DNA from: JAGOUY01 sp964541725
GTDB lineage: Bacteria; Patescibacteriota; Patescibacteriia; 2-12-FULL-60-25
NCBI GenBank assembly: GCA_964541725.1
Contig: CAZIQG010000003.1
Location: 1-28,298 of the forward strand
DNA: 28,298 nt
Direction: 5' to 3'
How positions within the stretch are numbered: the first letter of the stretch is position 1; the number at the start of each line of letters is the position of its first letter. The position numbers and the translations under genes are program-made. The notes under the pieces were generated by a model that did not search any database, had not been told where the DNA came from, and worked only from the letters and a program-made list of their open reading frames with translations. Shown here piece after piece: positions 1 through 8,184 of the stretch.

Positions 1-1248
1 ATTGGAAGAGCCACCCAGGTGGACACGGTTTTTTACGCCAAGGTCATGGGGTGGTTTGGGGTGAACTATGCGACAAGCATTTTACGTGGCATTAGTACGA
101 CGTTTTTATTAGCGCGTTGGTTACCGATTGAGACCTTTGGAGCCTTTCGTTACATCATTGCCGTCTATGGCATTGCGGGCATCTTTTCTTTTTCCTCCTT
201 TCACTCGGGGATCATTCGAGGGATCGCCGCCCATGACACAGAGGTCGCCTGGGCGGGAGCCAGCTCAATGCTGCGTTATTCGTTAGTGGGAAGCGTTCTA
301 TTAGTTGTGGCAGGCGTGGAACGTGCCTGGCGAGGAGAAGGATCGATTGCCCTAGGCCTTTGGGTGTCAGCTTGTTTTTTTCCTTTTTTAAGCGCTGGGA
401 GCTTATATGGCTCGATTCTCACTGGCCAAGGGAAAATTCGGCTTTTATCTATCTATAATTCGGTCAGCAATATTTTGTTTGTTTGCCTGTTTGCAATGAC
501 ATTATTTCTATTTAAACAAAATGTCGTGGCAATTTGTATCGCTTTTTTTGGGGGAGATGTCGTCCTTAAAGGCCTCATGTCTCTCTATCAACTTTCTCGA
601 CTCCCACGACAAGGTTCAGCGCAAAAACATCTTCAGCTCGGTTCTCATCTTTCCCTGATGGGCGTCTTTCAATCATTTGCGTTCCAAATTGACCAGATTA
701 TCATCCAACGCCTATTTGGCTATGCCTCGCTTGCCAACTATTCGATTGCAACGTTGATCCCCGACCAAGTGGTGGACTTCATGAAAAGTTTTAGCGGGAT
801 CTTTTTGCAACGCAAGGCGCAATCCCAAAGTACCAATAAAGAACAGGATCGTGCCACCATCCGCAAACAAATGCGCTTGTTTCTTGTTCTTATGGGGGGC
901 GTGTGGCTTGTGTATGCACTCCTAGCTCCGATCGTGATCCCTCTCCTTTTTCCTCAATATCAATCACAAATTATTCCTACGATTATCTATGCCACGGGCA
1001 TGCTTGGGACGGTAACAGGCATTGGGCTAAGTTGGATGCAAGCGCAACACCAACTTGCACCCTTGTGGAGGTTCTCTCTCATCAATACACTTTTGCAAAG
1101 TATCAGCACGATTATTCTCACCATTACCTACGGAGGATTGGGGGCTATTTTTGCCAAAACGTTTACTCGTCTTCTAAGTATCCCCTTTGCGTTTCCTCCT
1201 AAAATAAAAGAAGCGCCCCGCGACCGTACACACGGTGGGAGCGCTTGA
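1..1248 (+). CDS. Wzx-type polysaccharide flippase (5' end outside window)
   Basis: A polytopic membrane protein of the MOP/Wzx oligosaccharide flippase type, which moves lipid-linked glycan units across the cytoplasmic membrane. The frame is open to the first base, so the gene probably starts upstream; a GTG at 19 is the first in-window start. About twelve hydrophobic segments can be counted. The first contains the sequence TTFLLARWLPIETFGAF, typical of the family's first helix and loop, and the last ends near IPFAF. The final 12 or so codons (from about 1207) are not family-like: they read through the terminator hairpin of the convergent gene, giving a charged tail with residues PRDRTHGGSA. 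The original C-terminus has therefore probably been replaced, although the last helix seems nearly whole. The family call is fairly safe; the exact substrate cannot be told. Confidence 0.8.
   Translation: MGRATQVDTVFYAKVMGWFGVNYATSILRGISTTFLLARWLPIETFGAFRYIIAVYGIAGIFSFSSFHSGIIRGIAAHDTEVAWAGASSMLRYSLVGSVLLVVAGVERAWRGEGSIALGLWVSACFFPFLSAGSLYGSILTGQGKIRLLSIYNSVSNILFVCLFAMTLFLFKQNVVAICIAFFGGDVVLKGLMSLYQLSRLPRQGSAQKHLQLGSHLSLMGVFQSFAFQIDQIIIQRLFGYASLANYSIATLIPDQVVDFMKSFSGIFLQRKAQSQSTNKEQDRATIRKQMRLFLVLMGGVWLVYALLAPIVIPLLFPQYQSQIIPTIIYATGMLGTVTGIGLSWMQAQHQLAPLWRFSLINTLLQSISTIILTITYGGLGAIFAKTFTRLLSIPFAFPPKIKEAPRDRTHGGSA
1198..1246 (-). terminator. Rho-independent terminator of the lipoprotein gene
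   Basis: Read on the minus strand, an imperfect hairpin (1211-1246) has outer arms AAGCGC/GCGCTT, inner arms ACCGT/ACGGT and a four-base loop. It is followed directly by a T-rich stretch (CTTTTATTTTA, 1200-1210). It lies 35 bases past the stop of the Cys-rich lipoprotein gene. The T-tract is only on the minus-strand exit side, so it serves that gene. The same bases are translated as the tail of the flippase on the plus strand. Confidence 0.7.
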
Positions 1249-1280
1249 GATGCAGAGGTGGGATGAAGGGGCGGGACCGC

Positions 1281-2969
1281 CTAGCGCGGGACGTAGTCCA
1301 CGCGCAAGCGGAGGGAAGTGGGCACGATGTTTGTGCCTGTCGCTCCGGGGATGGTGGGCTGGCGATCCTCGCGGTCGAGGTTGGTGACCAGCCCCAGTCC
1401 GAGATCGCCGCCCGGCGTCAGGAACGTGAGGCCATCCGCATTGAAGTCGATGCGGGCGCTCCCTGCCCTGATGTCGGCGAGCGGCCGCGCACCGAACGAT
1501 GTTCTCATCCCCCAGTGGGACAGCGCATAGTTCTCAGCGCTGCTGAACGGCATGGCAGGTCGAAAGGCCACCACGTGGACGTCTGCCCTGCTCACGTTTG
1601 CATAGACACCGTTCGTTCCCTGGAGCTCGAGGGATGCGGAGACGATGCGTGAAGTTGCCGGCACGGTGAAGACCATGCCCACGCGGCCGATCGGCCAGGC
1701 AAAATCCGGCCCCTGGCTGGACTGGATCGTGAGCGTCCCATCCGCGGCGTACTGCGCGGTAGAAAACTCACGGAAGCCCATCCACGTGACAGCTCCACCC
1801 GCTGCCCCCCGCTCCTCGAGAAGGTAGCGGCTGCTGAAGGTTGGGGTCAGCGTGAGCCCGGTGCAGACCCCGCCCATGGAGCAGGTCGCGCCGGGGGCGC
1901 AGGCAGCGGCGCAGCGACCACAGTGCGCGGCGCTCTCCCGCAGGTTGGCTTCGCAGCCGTTGGCGGCCACGCCGTCGCAGTCGGCGAAGCCGATGTGGCA
2001 GGTGAAGCCGCAGCCGCCCGTCACACAGGTGGCGACGGCGTTGGGGGGTGTTACGCAGGGCGCGCATGAAACGCCACACGAGGTGACGTGGGTGTCGCTG
2101 GCGCAGACACCCGCGCAGTCGTGGAAGCCCCGGTTGCAGGCGTAGCGGCAACTCCCTGCCGCACACGTCATGCTGGCGTTGCTGCGCGGAGCGCAGGCGC
2201 GTTCGCAGGCGCCGCAGTTGTTGGGGTCGGTCTGCATGTTGACGCAGCGCGCGGGTGACCCGCAGAGCGTCTCCCCCATCCCCGTGCAGCCGTTTGAGCA
2301 CCGACTGGTGCTACAGAGGGGGGCGAGCGGGGTGCAGGCGTTGTTACAGGCACCGCAGTGGGAGGCGCTGGTTCCGAGGTCGACCTCGCAGCCGTTGGCG
2401 GGGTTGCCGTCGCAGTCGCCGAAGCCCGTGTTGCAGGCCGCGACAGTGCAGGCACCAGCCGCGCAGCCTGCGGTCCCGTTGGGAATGGAGCAGATGCGGC
2501 CGCAGGCGCCGCAGTTGTTGGGGTCGGTGAGGATGACCGTGCAGCGACCGCTGCAGGTGACCTCACCAGGCGTGGGACACGGCGAACTGACGTCGGCGTC
2601 GGAGGACGCATCGACGAGCATCTCGCCAACGACGTCCGTCCTCGCGCCGTCGTCCTGAACGACATCGCTCATGTCGGGGGAGACATCCCCCCCGCCGTCA
2701 GCGACATCGCCGTCAGGCGCGGGGACGACGTCGCCGTCCTCCCCCGCCTCGAGCTTGGGGACATCGGTGCGCGCAGGCTCGTCGCCCGCGTCCATGACGT
2801 CGTGGCTGTTCACCTGGTCGGCTGACGCGTCTGACGCGTCAGCGCCCAGGTCCGAGACGAGAGCCGCATCACGGCGCACCATCTCGAGAGGATCGGCGCA
2901 CCCCGCCGCGAGGGCTCCGATCACCATGATCAGAGCAGACCACATACTCACACGTTGAAGGTGCGCCAT
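1281..2969 (-). CDS. Cys-rich, Asp-rich outer-surface lipoprotein, myxobacterial type
   Basis: A 562-residue secreted lipoprotein of unknown function. ATG 2969 is preceded by a strong SD and begins a signal peptide with lipobox LAAGC (lipidated Cys24). Residues 25 to about 125 form an Asp/Ala-rich low-complexity linker. Residues about 125 to 370 hold Cys-rich repeats built on DPNNCGAC and a GF.DCDG..ANGCE element, probably disulphide-bonded modules. The last 180 or so residues form a Cys-poor domain that looks beta-rich. Such Asp-rich linkers with NCGACG repeats are common in Myxococcota (Polyangia) surface proteins. The gene is far richer in G+C than every neighbour, has an SD where they do not, and carries its own terminator, so horizontal transfer of a whole transcription unit is likely. 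A longer frame back to 3131 exists, but it has no SD and would bury the signal peptide. Confidence 0.8.
   Translation of the reverse strand: MAHLQRVSMWSALIMVIGALAAGCADPLEMVRRDAALVSDLGADASDASADQVNSHDVMDAGDEPARTDVPKLEAGEDGDVVPAPDGDVADGGGDVSPDMSDVVQDDGARTDVVGEMLVDASSDADVSSPCPTPGEVTCSGRCTVILTDPNNCGACGRICSIPNGTAGCAAGACTVAACNTGFGDCDGNPANGCEVDLGTSASHCGACNNACTPLAPLCSTSRCSNGCTGMGETLCGSPARCVNMQTDPNNCGACERACAPRSNASMTCAAGSCRYACNRGFHDCAGVCASDTHVTSCGVSCAPCVTPPNAVATCVTGGCGFTCHIGFADCDGVAANGCEANLRESAAHCGRCAAACAPGATCSMGGVCTGLTLTPTFSSRYLLEERGAAGGAVTWMGFREFSTAQYAADGTLTIQSSQGPDFAWPIGRVGMVFTVPATSRIVSASLELQGTNGVYANVSRADVHVVAFRPAMPFSSAENYALSHWGMRTSFGARPLADIRAGSARIDFNADGLTFLTPGGDLGLGLVTNLDREDRQPTIPGATGTNIVPTSLRLRVDYVPR
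2204..2528 (-). repeat. Perfect 28-bp in-frame direct repeat inside the lipoprotein gene
   Basis: Two identical 28-base copies lie at 2204-2231 and 2501-2528, 297 bases (99 codons) apart and in the same reading frame. Each encodes the TDPNNCGAC core of a Cys-rich module. Weaker copies of the module surround them. Identity at the DNA level points to recent duplication or strong codon bias within the tandem modules. It is a coding repeat, not a CRISPR. Confidence 0.85.
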
Positions 2970-2975
2970 GAGACG

Positions 2976-2984
2976 CCCTCCTTT
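2976..2984 (-). promoter_or_regulatory. Strong Shine-Dalgarno site deciding the lipoprotein start
   Basis: The minus strand reads AAAGGAGGG six bases before ATG 2969. It is the only consensus SD at a sensible distance from any start in the window, and it fixes the start at 2969 rather than the upstream ATG at 3131. Confidence 0.8.
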
Positions 2985-2999
2985 CCTGTTTTTGAACCC

Positions 3000-3023
3000 T
3001 AGACACCACGTTAGACACCACGT
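3000..3023. repeat. Two tandem 12-bp repeats upstream of the lipoprotein gene
   Basis: TAGACACCACGT occurs twice in immediate succession (3000-3011 and 3012-3023), in the leader of the lipoprotein gene 31 bases before its start codon. It could be a regulator-binding site or a simple duplication scar. No function can be read from the sequence. Confidence 0.6.
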
Positions 3024-3203
3024 TGTGCAGCCTATCCAATTAAGGTAGACCGACACGATAGTTAAGCACAATTTTACGGTTTTGTCGATATATCTGCGAA
3101 TACATGAGAAGGAGGCGATCGAATATTGCATGAAAAAGCCTTAGATTAGCTCTTTTTTGTCTTCATCTCGCTTTTTTGCGGTTTTTTAGTTATACATCTA
3201 TAT

Positions 3204-4259
3204 ATGCTACGCCTCTTAGCCCTCACAGAGTCGTTGGATCCCGGTTCGGGTTGGGGTACGTATTCGCAGGCCCTGATACAAACCCTAGGACGCTTAGGGG
3301 TAGAGGTGACGATCTTGCAAGCAAGCCAGGCGTCATGCCAGCTCCCCGCTGTCCATGCGGGACTGCGTGAGTGGCTAAAAACGTTCACAGCCTTACGAAA
3401 TAAGCGCTCTGGTTGGGACGTTGATGTGATTCATTCGTTTGTTGAACCATACGCAAAATTATCACGTGCTCTTCCTCAACCGCAGGTCATTACCGTCCAC
3501 GGAACATTTGCCGATCCAGCTGCCCACGGACCACGTTGGTCGCAGTATGGATTTCGCGATGCGCTGCAACAGAGCGCGGCGATTGTCGCCGTTTCTGCCT
3601 ATACACGCAGACACTTACCAATGAGTGTCCAAGATCGTACGGTGGTCATCCCTAATGGCATCGACTTAGATATCCAAATAGAGCCGTATGAGCTCCCTTC
3701 AGATGCGGGTGGTCATCCTCTGATTTTTTCCGCAGGTGCCTTGAAGCCACGTAAGGGGTTTGACCATCTCTTAAAGGGCTTTGCCGTATTTAAACAACGC
3801 CACCCGAAGGCGACGCTTGTGATTGCAGGCGATGATCGCGACGTGGCTACAAAACAGGAACTGGAACAGTTGATTGATTCACACAATCTTCGATCCTGTG
3901 TCCGACTTCTTGGTCACATCACCCGTCCACAACTACTTGGATGGTATCGGGCCTGTGATGTTTTTGCGTTGACACCAGTATCTGATCGTGGCGGATTTGA
4001 AGGCTTTGGCCTTGTCTATCTAGAAGCGAATGCGTTTGGAAAACCCTGTGTTGGCACGCGAGACTCTGGAGCACAGGAAGCCATCGCGCCTGGTGTAACG
4101 GGCTTTCTCGCTGAGCGCCCAGAACCGGAGCTGATTGCAAATGCTTTAGAAGAGGCCCTTCATCTGCCCGCGGAACCGATTCTGTCACATATCCGCCTCC
4201 AAACATGGGATGCGCGGGCGCGGGCGTATCTGGCCGTCTATCAATCTGTTCTAAAATAA
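3204..4259 (+). CDS. GT4-family glycosyltransferase
   Basis: A 351-residue retaining glycosyltransferase of the GT-B fold (GT4), expected to transfer a sugar from a nucleotide donor to a growing lipid-linked glycan at the inner membrane face. The N-terminal half has the Gly-rich loop (GSGWGTYSQAL). The C-terminal domain shows IPNGID (149-154), the donor-side motif GALKPRKGFD, and the EX7E pair in EGFGLVYLE (E266/E274) followed by a GTRDSGAQEAI segment. Length is normal. ATG 3204 has no SD; TATACA at 3191-3196 lies seven bases before it and could be a -10 box, but no convincing -35 is seen. The stop is seven bases from the end of the convergent methyltransferase. Donor and acceptor are unknown. 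Confidence 0.9.
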   Translation: MLRLLALTESLDPGSGWGTYSQALIQTLGRLGVEVTILQASQASCQLPAVHAGLREWLKTFTALRNKRSGWDVDVIHSFVEPYAKLSRALPQPQVITVHGTFADPAAHGPRWSQYGFRDALQQSAAIVAVSAYTRRHLPMSVQDRTVVIPNGIDLDIQIEPYELPSDAGGHPLIFSAGALKPRKGFDHLLKGFAVFKQRHPKATLVIAGDDRDVATKQELEQLIDSHNLRSCVRLLGHITRPQLLGWYRACDVFALTPVSDRGGFEGFGLVYLEANAFGKPCVGTRDSGAQEAIAPGVTGFLAERPEPELIANALEEALHLPAEPILSHIRLQTWDARARAYLAVYQSVLK

Positions 4260-4266
4260 TATAGTA

Positions 4267-5025
4267 TTACTTCTCCCAACGATAGACGCGCCAAGCCCAC
4301 AATACCTTCGGCAAACGTCGACAGATACGTTCCCATTGCCGCAGATAGGCTCTGACAAGCGGGGCAAGAAATTGGATCGTATAAAAAGGCGAACGATAGT
4401 GATACCAACCGCGCCAGGCGGCGGAAGGGGCGGTGCGGATGACAGTAGCTCCGGGAATCAACTGAGTTAACCGAGGTTCAGAGATGTTTTGAATACCCCT
4501 CTCCGCGCGGACGAGGACAGACAATCCGAAGATCATGGGATTCCAAACATTGGGTTCGATGGCCATGATAAATCCCCCTGCACGCGTAACTCGTTTCATT
4601 TCCGTGACAAAAGCCTGACGCTCCTCATCGTTCGCCAAATGATGCAAGACATCACGCGTAAATACAACGTCGAACGTTGCGTCTGGAAATGGCAAGGCAA
4701 GTCCGTTAGCCACCTGCACATTCAGACCATGCTTCTTCGCAGTTTCAATAGCTTCTGGAGTGAAGTCCACTCCCTGCATCTCTATAGCGGGGGCGTGGAT
4801 TCCCATCTCGGCGAGTTGTAGGAGGTTAACGCCTTGTCCGCATCCACTTTCCAGCACCTGCAAGGGACGTGACGCTTGTTTCGCTAACGCAAGAATCCCT
4901 TCTACCAACGGTCGGATCGTGGCTAATTCGCGTTCGCGTACGAATAGATCCTGCGTTTGCCACGCTAAACGTTTGTCATGTTGGAGCGTTCCAAAATGGG
5001 CACGTTGCTGCTCTGCGTGATCCAT
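4267..5025 (-). CDS. Class I SAM-dependent methyltransferase
   Basis: A 252-residue Rossmann-fold methyltransferase of the Methyltransf_11/25 type. The SAM-binding motif I is LESGCGQGVNLL (about 58-69). The motif II acidic position is in MQGVDFTPE, and motif IV/V is TFDVVFTRDVLHHLAN, followed by the post-motif strand RAGGFIMAIEPN. The C-terminal 70 residues are rich in Trp, Tyr and Arg and have no family I recognise; they may bind the acceptor or the membrane. It is the last gene of the leftward unit and starts three bases after the preceding stop, so it is surely co-transcribed. It probably methylates a sugar of the surface glycan, but a lipid or small-molecule target cannot be excluded. Confidence 0.8.
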   Translation of the reverse strand: MDHAEQQRAHFGTLQHDKRLAWQTQDLFVRERELATIRPLVEGILALAKQASRPLQVLESGCGQGVNLLQLAEMGIHAPAIEMQGVDFTPEAIETAKKHGLNVQVANGLALPFPDATFDVVFTRDVLHHLANDEERQAFVTEMKRVTRAGGFIMAIEPNVWNPMIFGLSVLVRAERGIQNISEPRLTQLIPGATVIRTAPSAAWRGWYHYRSPFYTIQFLAPLVRAYLRQWERICRRLPKVLWAWRVYRWEK

Positions 5026-5028
5026 AGG

Positions 5029-6441
5029 TTAGATAAAATAAAGTTTCTTGGCAGCAAAGACACACATCCGAATCAATAACCAGCCATCACGGATGCGGTT
5101 AATATTCGTTTCTCCGTAGGTACGGTTCTTATAATGGATCGGGATTTCCTGCATTTTTAGATTTAATTTGGCGGCGCCAAAGATGAGGTCAAAATCTCCG
5201 AATGGGTCAAACTCCCCAAAATAAGATCTGCCTGCCGCCAAGCGTTCATAGTCTTTCCGCCAGAGGCACTTGGTTCCGCACAAGGTATCAGAGAAACGCT
5301 GGCCAAGGATGGCGCTCAAAATGACCCCGAAACCTTTATTTCCTAACCAATTCAGCGGGCGCATGGCTTCTGATTCCATGGGATAAACAAGACGAGTTCC
5401 CTGGACATATTCCGTCTTACGATGTGCGAGGACGTGATAAAATTTTCCTAGTGTCTCTGGGGGAACGGTGAGATCCGCATCCAAGATCATAAGGAGATCT
5501 CCGGTGGCTATGCTAAATCCTTTGCGAACTGCGTCGCCCTTTCCTTTGCCTTCCTGACGCGCTGTCACCACCTTAAACGGCCAGGGCTTGGCAGCGGCTT
5601 CTTGGATCACCTTCCAGGTATCATCGGTGGAATTTCCTTCCACAAAAATCACTTCTAACGTACCCGGGAATTGTGGCATACGCTCTAAGGCCGCGTAGAT
5701 GTTCCCTGCTTCGTTGCGCGCTGGGATCACGACACTCACGGAAGGGGCTACGGCCGCAGGATCTACCGCCAGACGTGGACGAGCAATGAGATACTCTATC
5801 GCACACAGACGTCGTATGAGGGGCAGACGAGCAATGTACCGATTTACGAAGGCGGAAATGAACGGGATGTACATGGGGATCAAACAAAATCGGCCGGTAC
5901 GAATGGTTTCTAACTCAGCGAGCTCTAGGAACCGCTCTGTCTGTGTGAGGTTTAGCCAACTTGCATAGCGACGCGGCTGTGCTAAGCCCAAAAAAGCTGC
6001 CACTCGCATAACAGAATTCCAGAACGGAGCAAGCTTGGTAAAAACCAGACGTGTGCGGGGATGGCACAGATGACGCATGCTTTCTAATACCCCCTGAATA
6101 TCATCCACGTAGCTTAAGAAATCCGCTCCAATAATGTAATCGTAGGTCTCGTCCTTGGGGAGATCCGTGCGGGCATCTCCCTCTTTCCAAGACCCTTCGG
6201 GATAGCGCGTGCGTGCTTTCTCTACCATGCTAGGACTGATTTCAATCCCCGCCATCTGAGAAGGCTTGAGGGAAGCGACTAGCCCCCCATCTCCCATGCC
6301 TAATTCAAAGATGCGTGATCCGGCAGGAACAACAAACTGAAACCAACGCTCTAGGGTTTGATAGTAATACCGGTTTCGTGTATGCCAGCGATCATACTGG
6401 GAGGCATATTTCTCGGTATATTCTTTTATAGATAACGTCAT
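5029..6441 (-). CDS. Fused methyltransferase and GT2 glycosyltransferase
   Basis: A 470-residue two-domain enzyme. Residues 1 to about 225 form a class I methyltransferase with motif I IFELGMGDGGL (about 44-54) and GIEISPSMVEKA downstream. Residues about 235 to 440 form a GT-A glycosyltransferase of the GT2/DPM1 type: SVVIPARNEAGNI, then VEGNSTDDT, then the metal-binding DAD (D321 and D323). No C-terminal membrane anchor is evident. The gene sits two bases after the FkbM gene and three before the next methyltransferase. The fusion suggests that sugar transfer and methylation are coupled, perhaps as addition of a methylated capping residue; this is inference. Similar methyltransferase/GT2 fusions are known in other bacteria. 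Confidence 0.85.
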   Translation of the reverse strand: MTLSIKEYTEKYASQYDRWHTRNRYYYQTLERWFQFVVPAGSRIFELGMGDGGLVASLKPSQMAGIEISPSMVEKARTRYPEGSWKEGDARTDLPKDETYDYIIGADFLSYVDDIQGVLESMRHLCHPRTRLVFTKLAPFWNSVMRVAAFLGLAQPRRYASWLNLTQTERFLELAELETIRTGRFCLIPMYIPFISAFVNRYIARLPLIRRLCAIEYLIARPRLAVDPAAVAPSVSVVIPARNEAGNIYAALERMPQFPGTLEVIFVEGNSTDDTWKVIQEAAAKPWPFKVVTARQEGKGKGDAVRKGFSIATGDLLMILDADLTVPPETLGKFYHVLAHRKTEYVQGTRLVYPMESEAMRPLNWLGNKGFGVILSAILGQRFSDTLCGTKCLWRKDYERLAAGRSYFGEFDPFGDFDLIFGAAKLNLKMQEIPIHYKNRTYGETNINRIRDGWLLIRMCVFAAKKLYFI

Positions 6442-6443
6442 AT

Positions 6444-7235
6444 TTACGGACGAGGAATAAGGGTCAGATCGGTGTAGGCATGCGTCTTTTTCATCATCTC
6501 GATATCTGAAGGTACGGACGTGTAGCTGTACCCAAGCGATCCTACCAGATCCAGAAGGGCTTGCGGAGAAGATCCGGCTTGAGCCAACCCATACGGCCAG
6601 AACTCAAGGTAGATGATGGGCTTCTGTCTCAATCCCTTCAACCAATCCACCATCCCTAAGAGGACCTGATATTCATATCCTTGCACATCCATTTTGATAA
6701 AACGAATGCGTGCAAATACCTCTGGATCCTCTTTGGCGAGGGAAGAAAGGGTGCGGACGGGAATCGGGAGCTCTTTTGTGTCCCCCATCCCCTCTTGGTC
6801 AGCCACGAGGCGGTTGTCGGCGCGGTTAGACAAGTTGCGAAAGAGACGCGCGATCCCATCTTCTGCCCCCAGAGCAATCGGCATCAAACGAATATTTTTG
6901 CGATGCGTCTGCTCCATATGAAACCGAAATAGGTCGGCCATGACCGGATCTGGCTCAATCGCAATCACACATCCTGTTTCTCCTACTCTATCGGCAAAAT
7001 AGGCACTCGTGATCCCTACGTTTGCTCCGATGTCAAGTACCGCCGAGCCGGGTGAGAGATAGACATCGAGGGCTCGTAACTGCCTATGCTCAAAGACATA
7101 TTTAAAAGACCTATACAGAAGCAGGTACAACCGTTTCCCAATAGGACGTGCTAAAAAATCTTCGGTAAATACATGGTGAGACACCCCTCTACCAAGGATC
7201 TGCGCCCCTTTACGTGCCGTCTCAAGAAGCGGCAT
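6444..7235 (-). CDS. FkbM-family methyltransferase
   Basis: A 263-residue SAM-dependent O-methyltransferase of the FkbM family. Motif I is VLDIGANVG (66-74), the acidic loop IAIEPDPV follows, and the FkbM signature IKMDVQGYE appears near residue 185. Its first 14 bases overlap the end of fcl, which points to translational coupling with GDP-fucose synthesis. A plausible job is O-methylation of fucose or of a neighbouring sugar, but the acceptor cannot be read from sequence. The start ATG 7235 has no SD; the overlap may let ribosomes that finish fcl restart here. Confidence 0.85.
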   Translation of the reverse strand: MPLLETARKGAQILGRGVSHHVFTEDFLARPIGKRLYLLLYRSFKYVFEHRQLRALDVYLSPGSAVLDIGANVGITSAYFADRVGETGCVIAIEPDPVMADLFRFHMEQTHRKNIRLMPIALGAEDGIARLFRNLSNRADNRLVADQEGMGDTKELPIPVRTLSSLAKEDPEVFARIRFIKMDVQGYEYQVLLGMVDWLKGLRQKPIIYLEFWPYGLAQAGSSPQALLDLVGSLGYSYTSVPSDIEMMKKTHAYTDLTLIPRP

Positions 7236-8181
7236 AGACGTGCTGTTTATACCATTCTACCGTAGATCGTAGCCCATCCTGTAATGAGATGGTGTGACGC
7301 CACCCTCGGGCGCGTAATCGTTGTAGGTCGAGGAATTTTCTTGGGGTGCCATCGGGCTTTGTTTGATCCCAGACGATACGCCCTTCATAGCCGCAGGCCT
7401 GACGTACTTGTTCGGCGAGCATTTTGATAGACACTTCTTCACCGGAACCAATATTAATAATCTCTGACCCATCATCTGTATTCATCAAAAAGAGGCAGGC
7501 GGCCGCTAGATCATCCACATGCAAAAATTCTCGTAAGGGAGTTCCCGATCCCCATACCGTTACTTCCGCCAAGCCTTGCGCCTGAGCTTCGACGAACTTA
7601 CGAATTAGAGCAGGAATCACATGGCTGGTAGAGAGATCGAAATTATCATAGGGACCATAGAGGTTCGTTGGCATGACAGAGATATACTGCGTGCCATACT
7701 GCTCATTTAAACTCTGGCAGAGTTTAATCCCTGCGATTTTGGCGATGGCGTAGGCGTCATTTGTTTCTTCGAGTGAACCTGTTAAGAGCGACGATTCGGC
7801 CATGGGTTGGGGGCAGTGCTTGGGGTAGATACAAGATGAACCGAGAAACAAGAGTTTTTTTACCCCTGCACGCCAAGCGGCCTCGATCACATTGGTCTGG
7901 ATTTGCAGGTTCTGTAAAATAAAATCCGCCTTTTGGGTTTTATTAGCTAGAATCCCTCCCACTTTGGCGGCGGCTAAAAACACGTACTCCGGTCGCTGGG
8001 TTGTAAACCAGTCTCGCACCGCTTTTTGATCCGTCAGATCTAATACAGAACGATCAACCGCGAGACAATTGGTGTAGCCTGAGGCGGTTAGCGCCCGGAG
8101 AATGGCGGAGCCCACGAGTCCACGACTCCCCGCCACCATGATCTTAGCGTCTTGAGACATCTGTGCTGAAGGTACAACCAT
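7222..8181 (-). CDS. fcl: GDP-L-fucose synthase
   Basis: A 319-residue extended short-chain dehydrogenase that epimerises and reduces GDP-4-keto-6-deoxymannose to GDP-L-fucose with NADPH. The nucleotide-binding loop is AGSRGLVGS. Family signatures are AAAKVGGI, FLGSSCIYPK, the catalytic YAIAK and the MPTNLYGPYDNFD segment, which are all distinctive of Fcl/WcaG. It directly follows gmd with a three-base gap, the classic order. ATG 8181 is chosen for that spacing; an in-frame ATG at 8160 would remove seven residues and is equally compatible with the fold. Length is normal for the family. Confidence 0.95.
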   Translation of the reverse strand: MVVPSAQMSQDAKIMVAGSRGLVGSAILRALTASGYTNCLAVDRSVLDLTDQKAVRDWFTTQRPEYVFLAAAKVGGILANKTQKADFILQNLQIQTNVIEAAWRAGVKKLLFLGSSCIYPKHCPQPMAESSLLTGSLEETNDAYAIAKIAGIKLCQSLNEQYGTQYISVMPTNLYGPYDNFDLSTSHVIPALIRKFVEAQAQGLAEVTVWGSGTPLREFLHVDDLAAACLFLMNTDDGSEIINIGSGEEVSIKMLAEQVRQACGYEGRIVWDQTKPDGTPRKFLDLQRLRARGWRHTISLQDGLRSTVEWYKQHVYAAS

Positions 8182-8184
8182 ACG

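Noticed and set aside
2204..2528. 28-bp direct repeat as a possible CRISPR or mobile-element end
   Set aside because: Only two perfect copies, 297 bases apart and in frame, coding for a protein module; there are no regular spacers.
2168..2665. Long open frames on both strands inside the G+C-rich gene
   Set aside because: They are shadows of the Cys-rich lipoprotein frame; their translations are low-complexity Arg/Pro/Ala text with no SD and no signal, while the real frame has a lipobox and regular Cys modules.
2970..3131. N-terminal extension of the lipoprotein to the ATG at 3131
   Set aside because: It crosses the tandem repeats and the SD, and would put 54 residues before a clear signal peptide.
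3133..3158. Weak A-run/T-run hairpin that could be the old flippase terminator
   Set aside because: The stem is A-T pairs plus two G-C pairs with a bulge; too weak to call.
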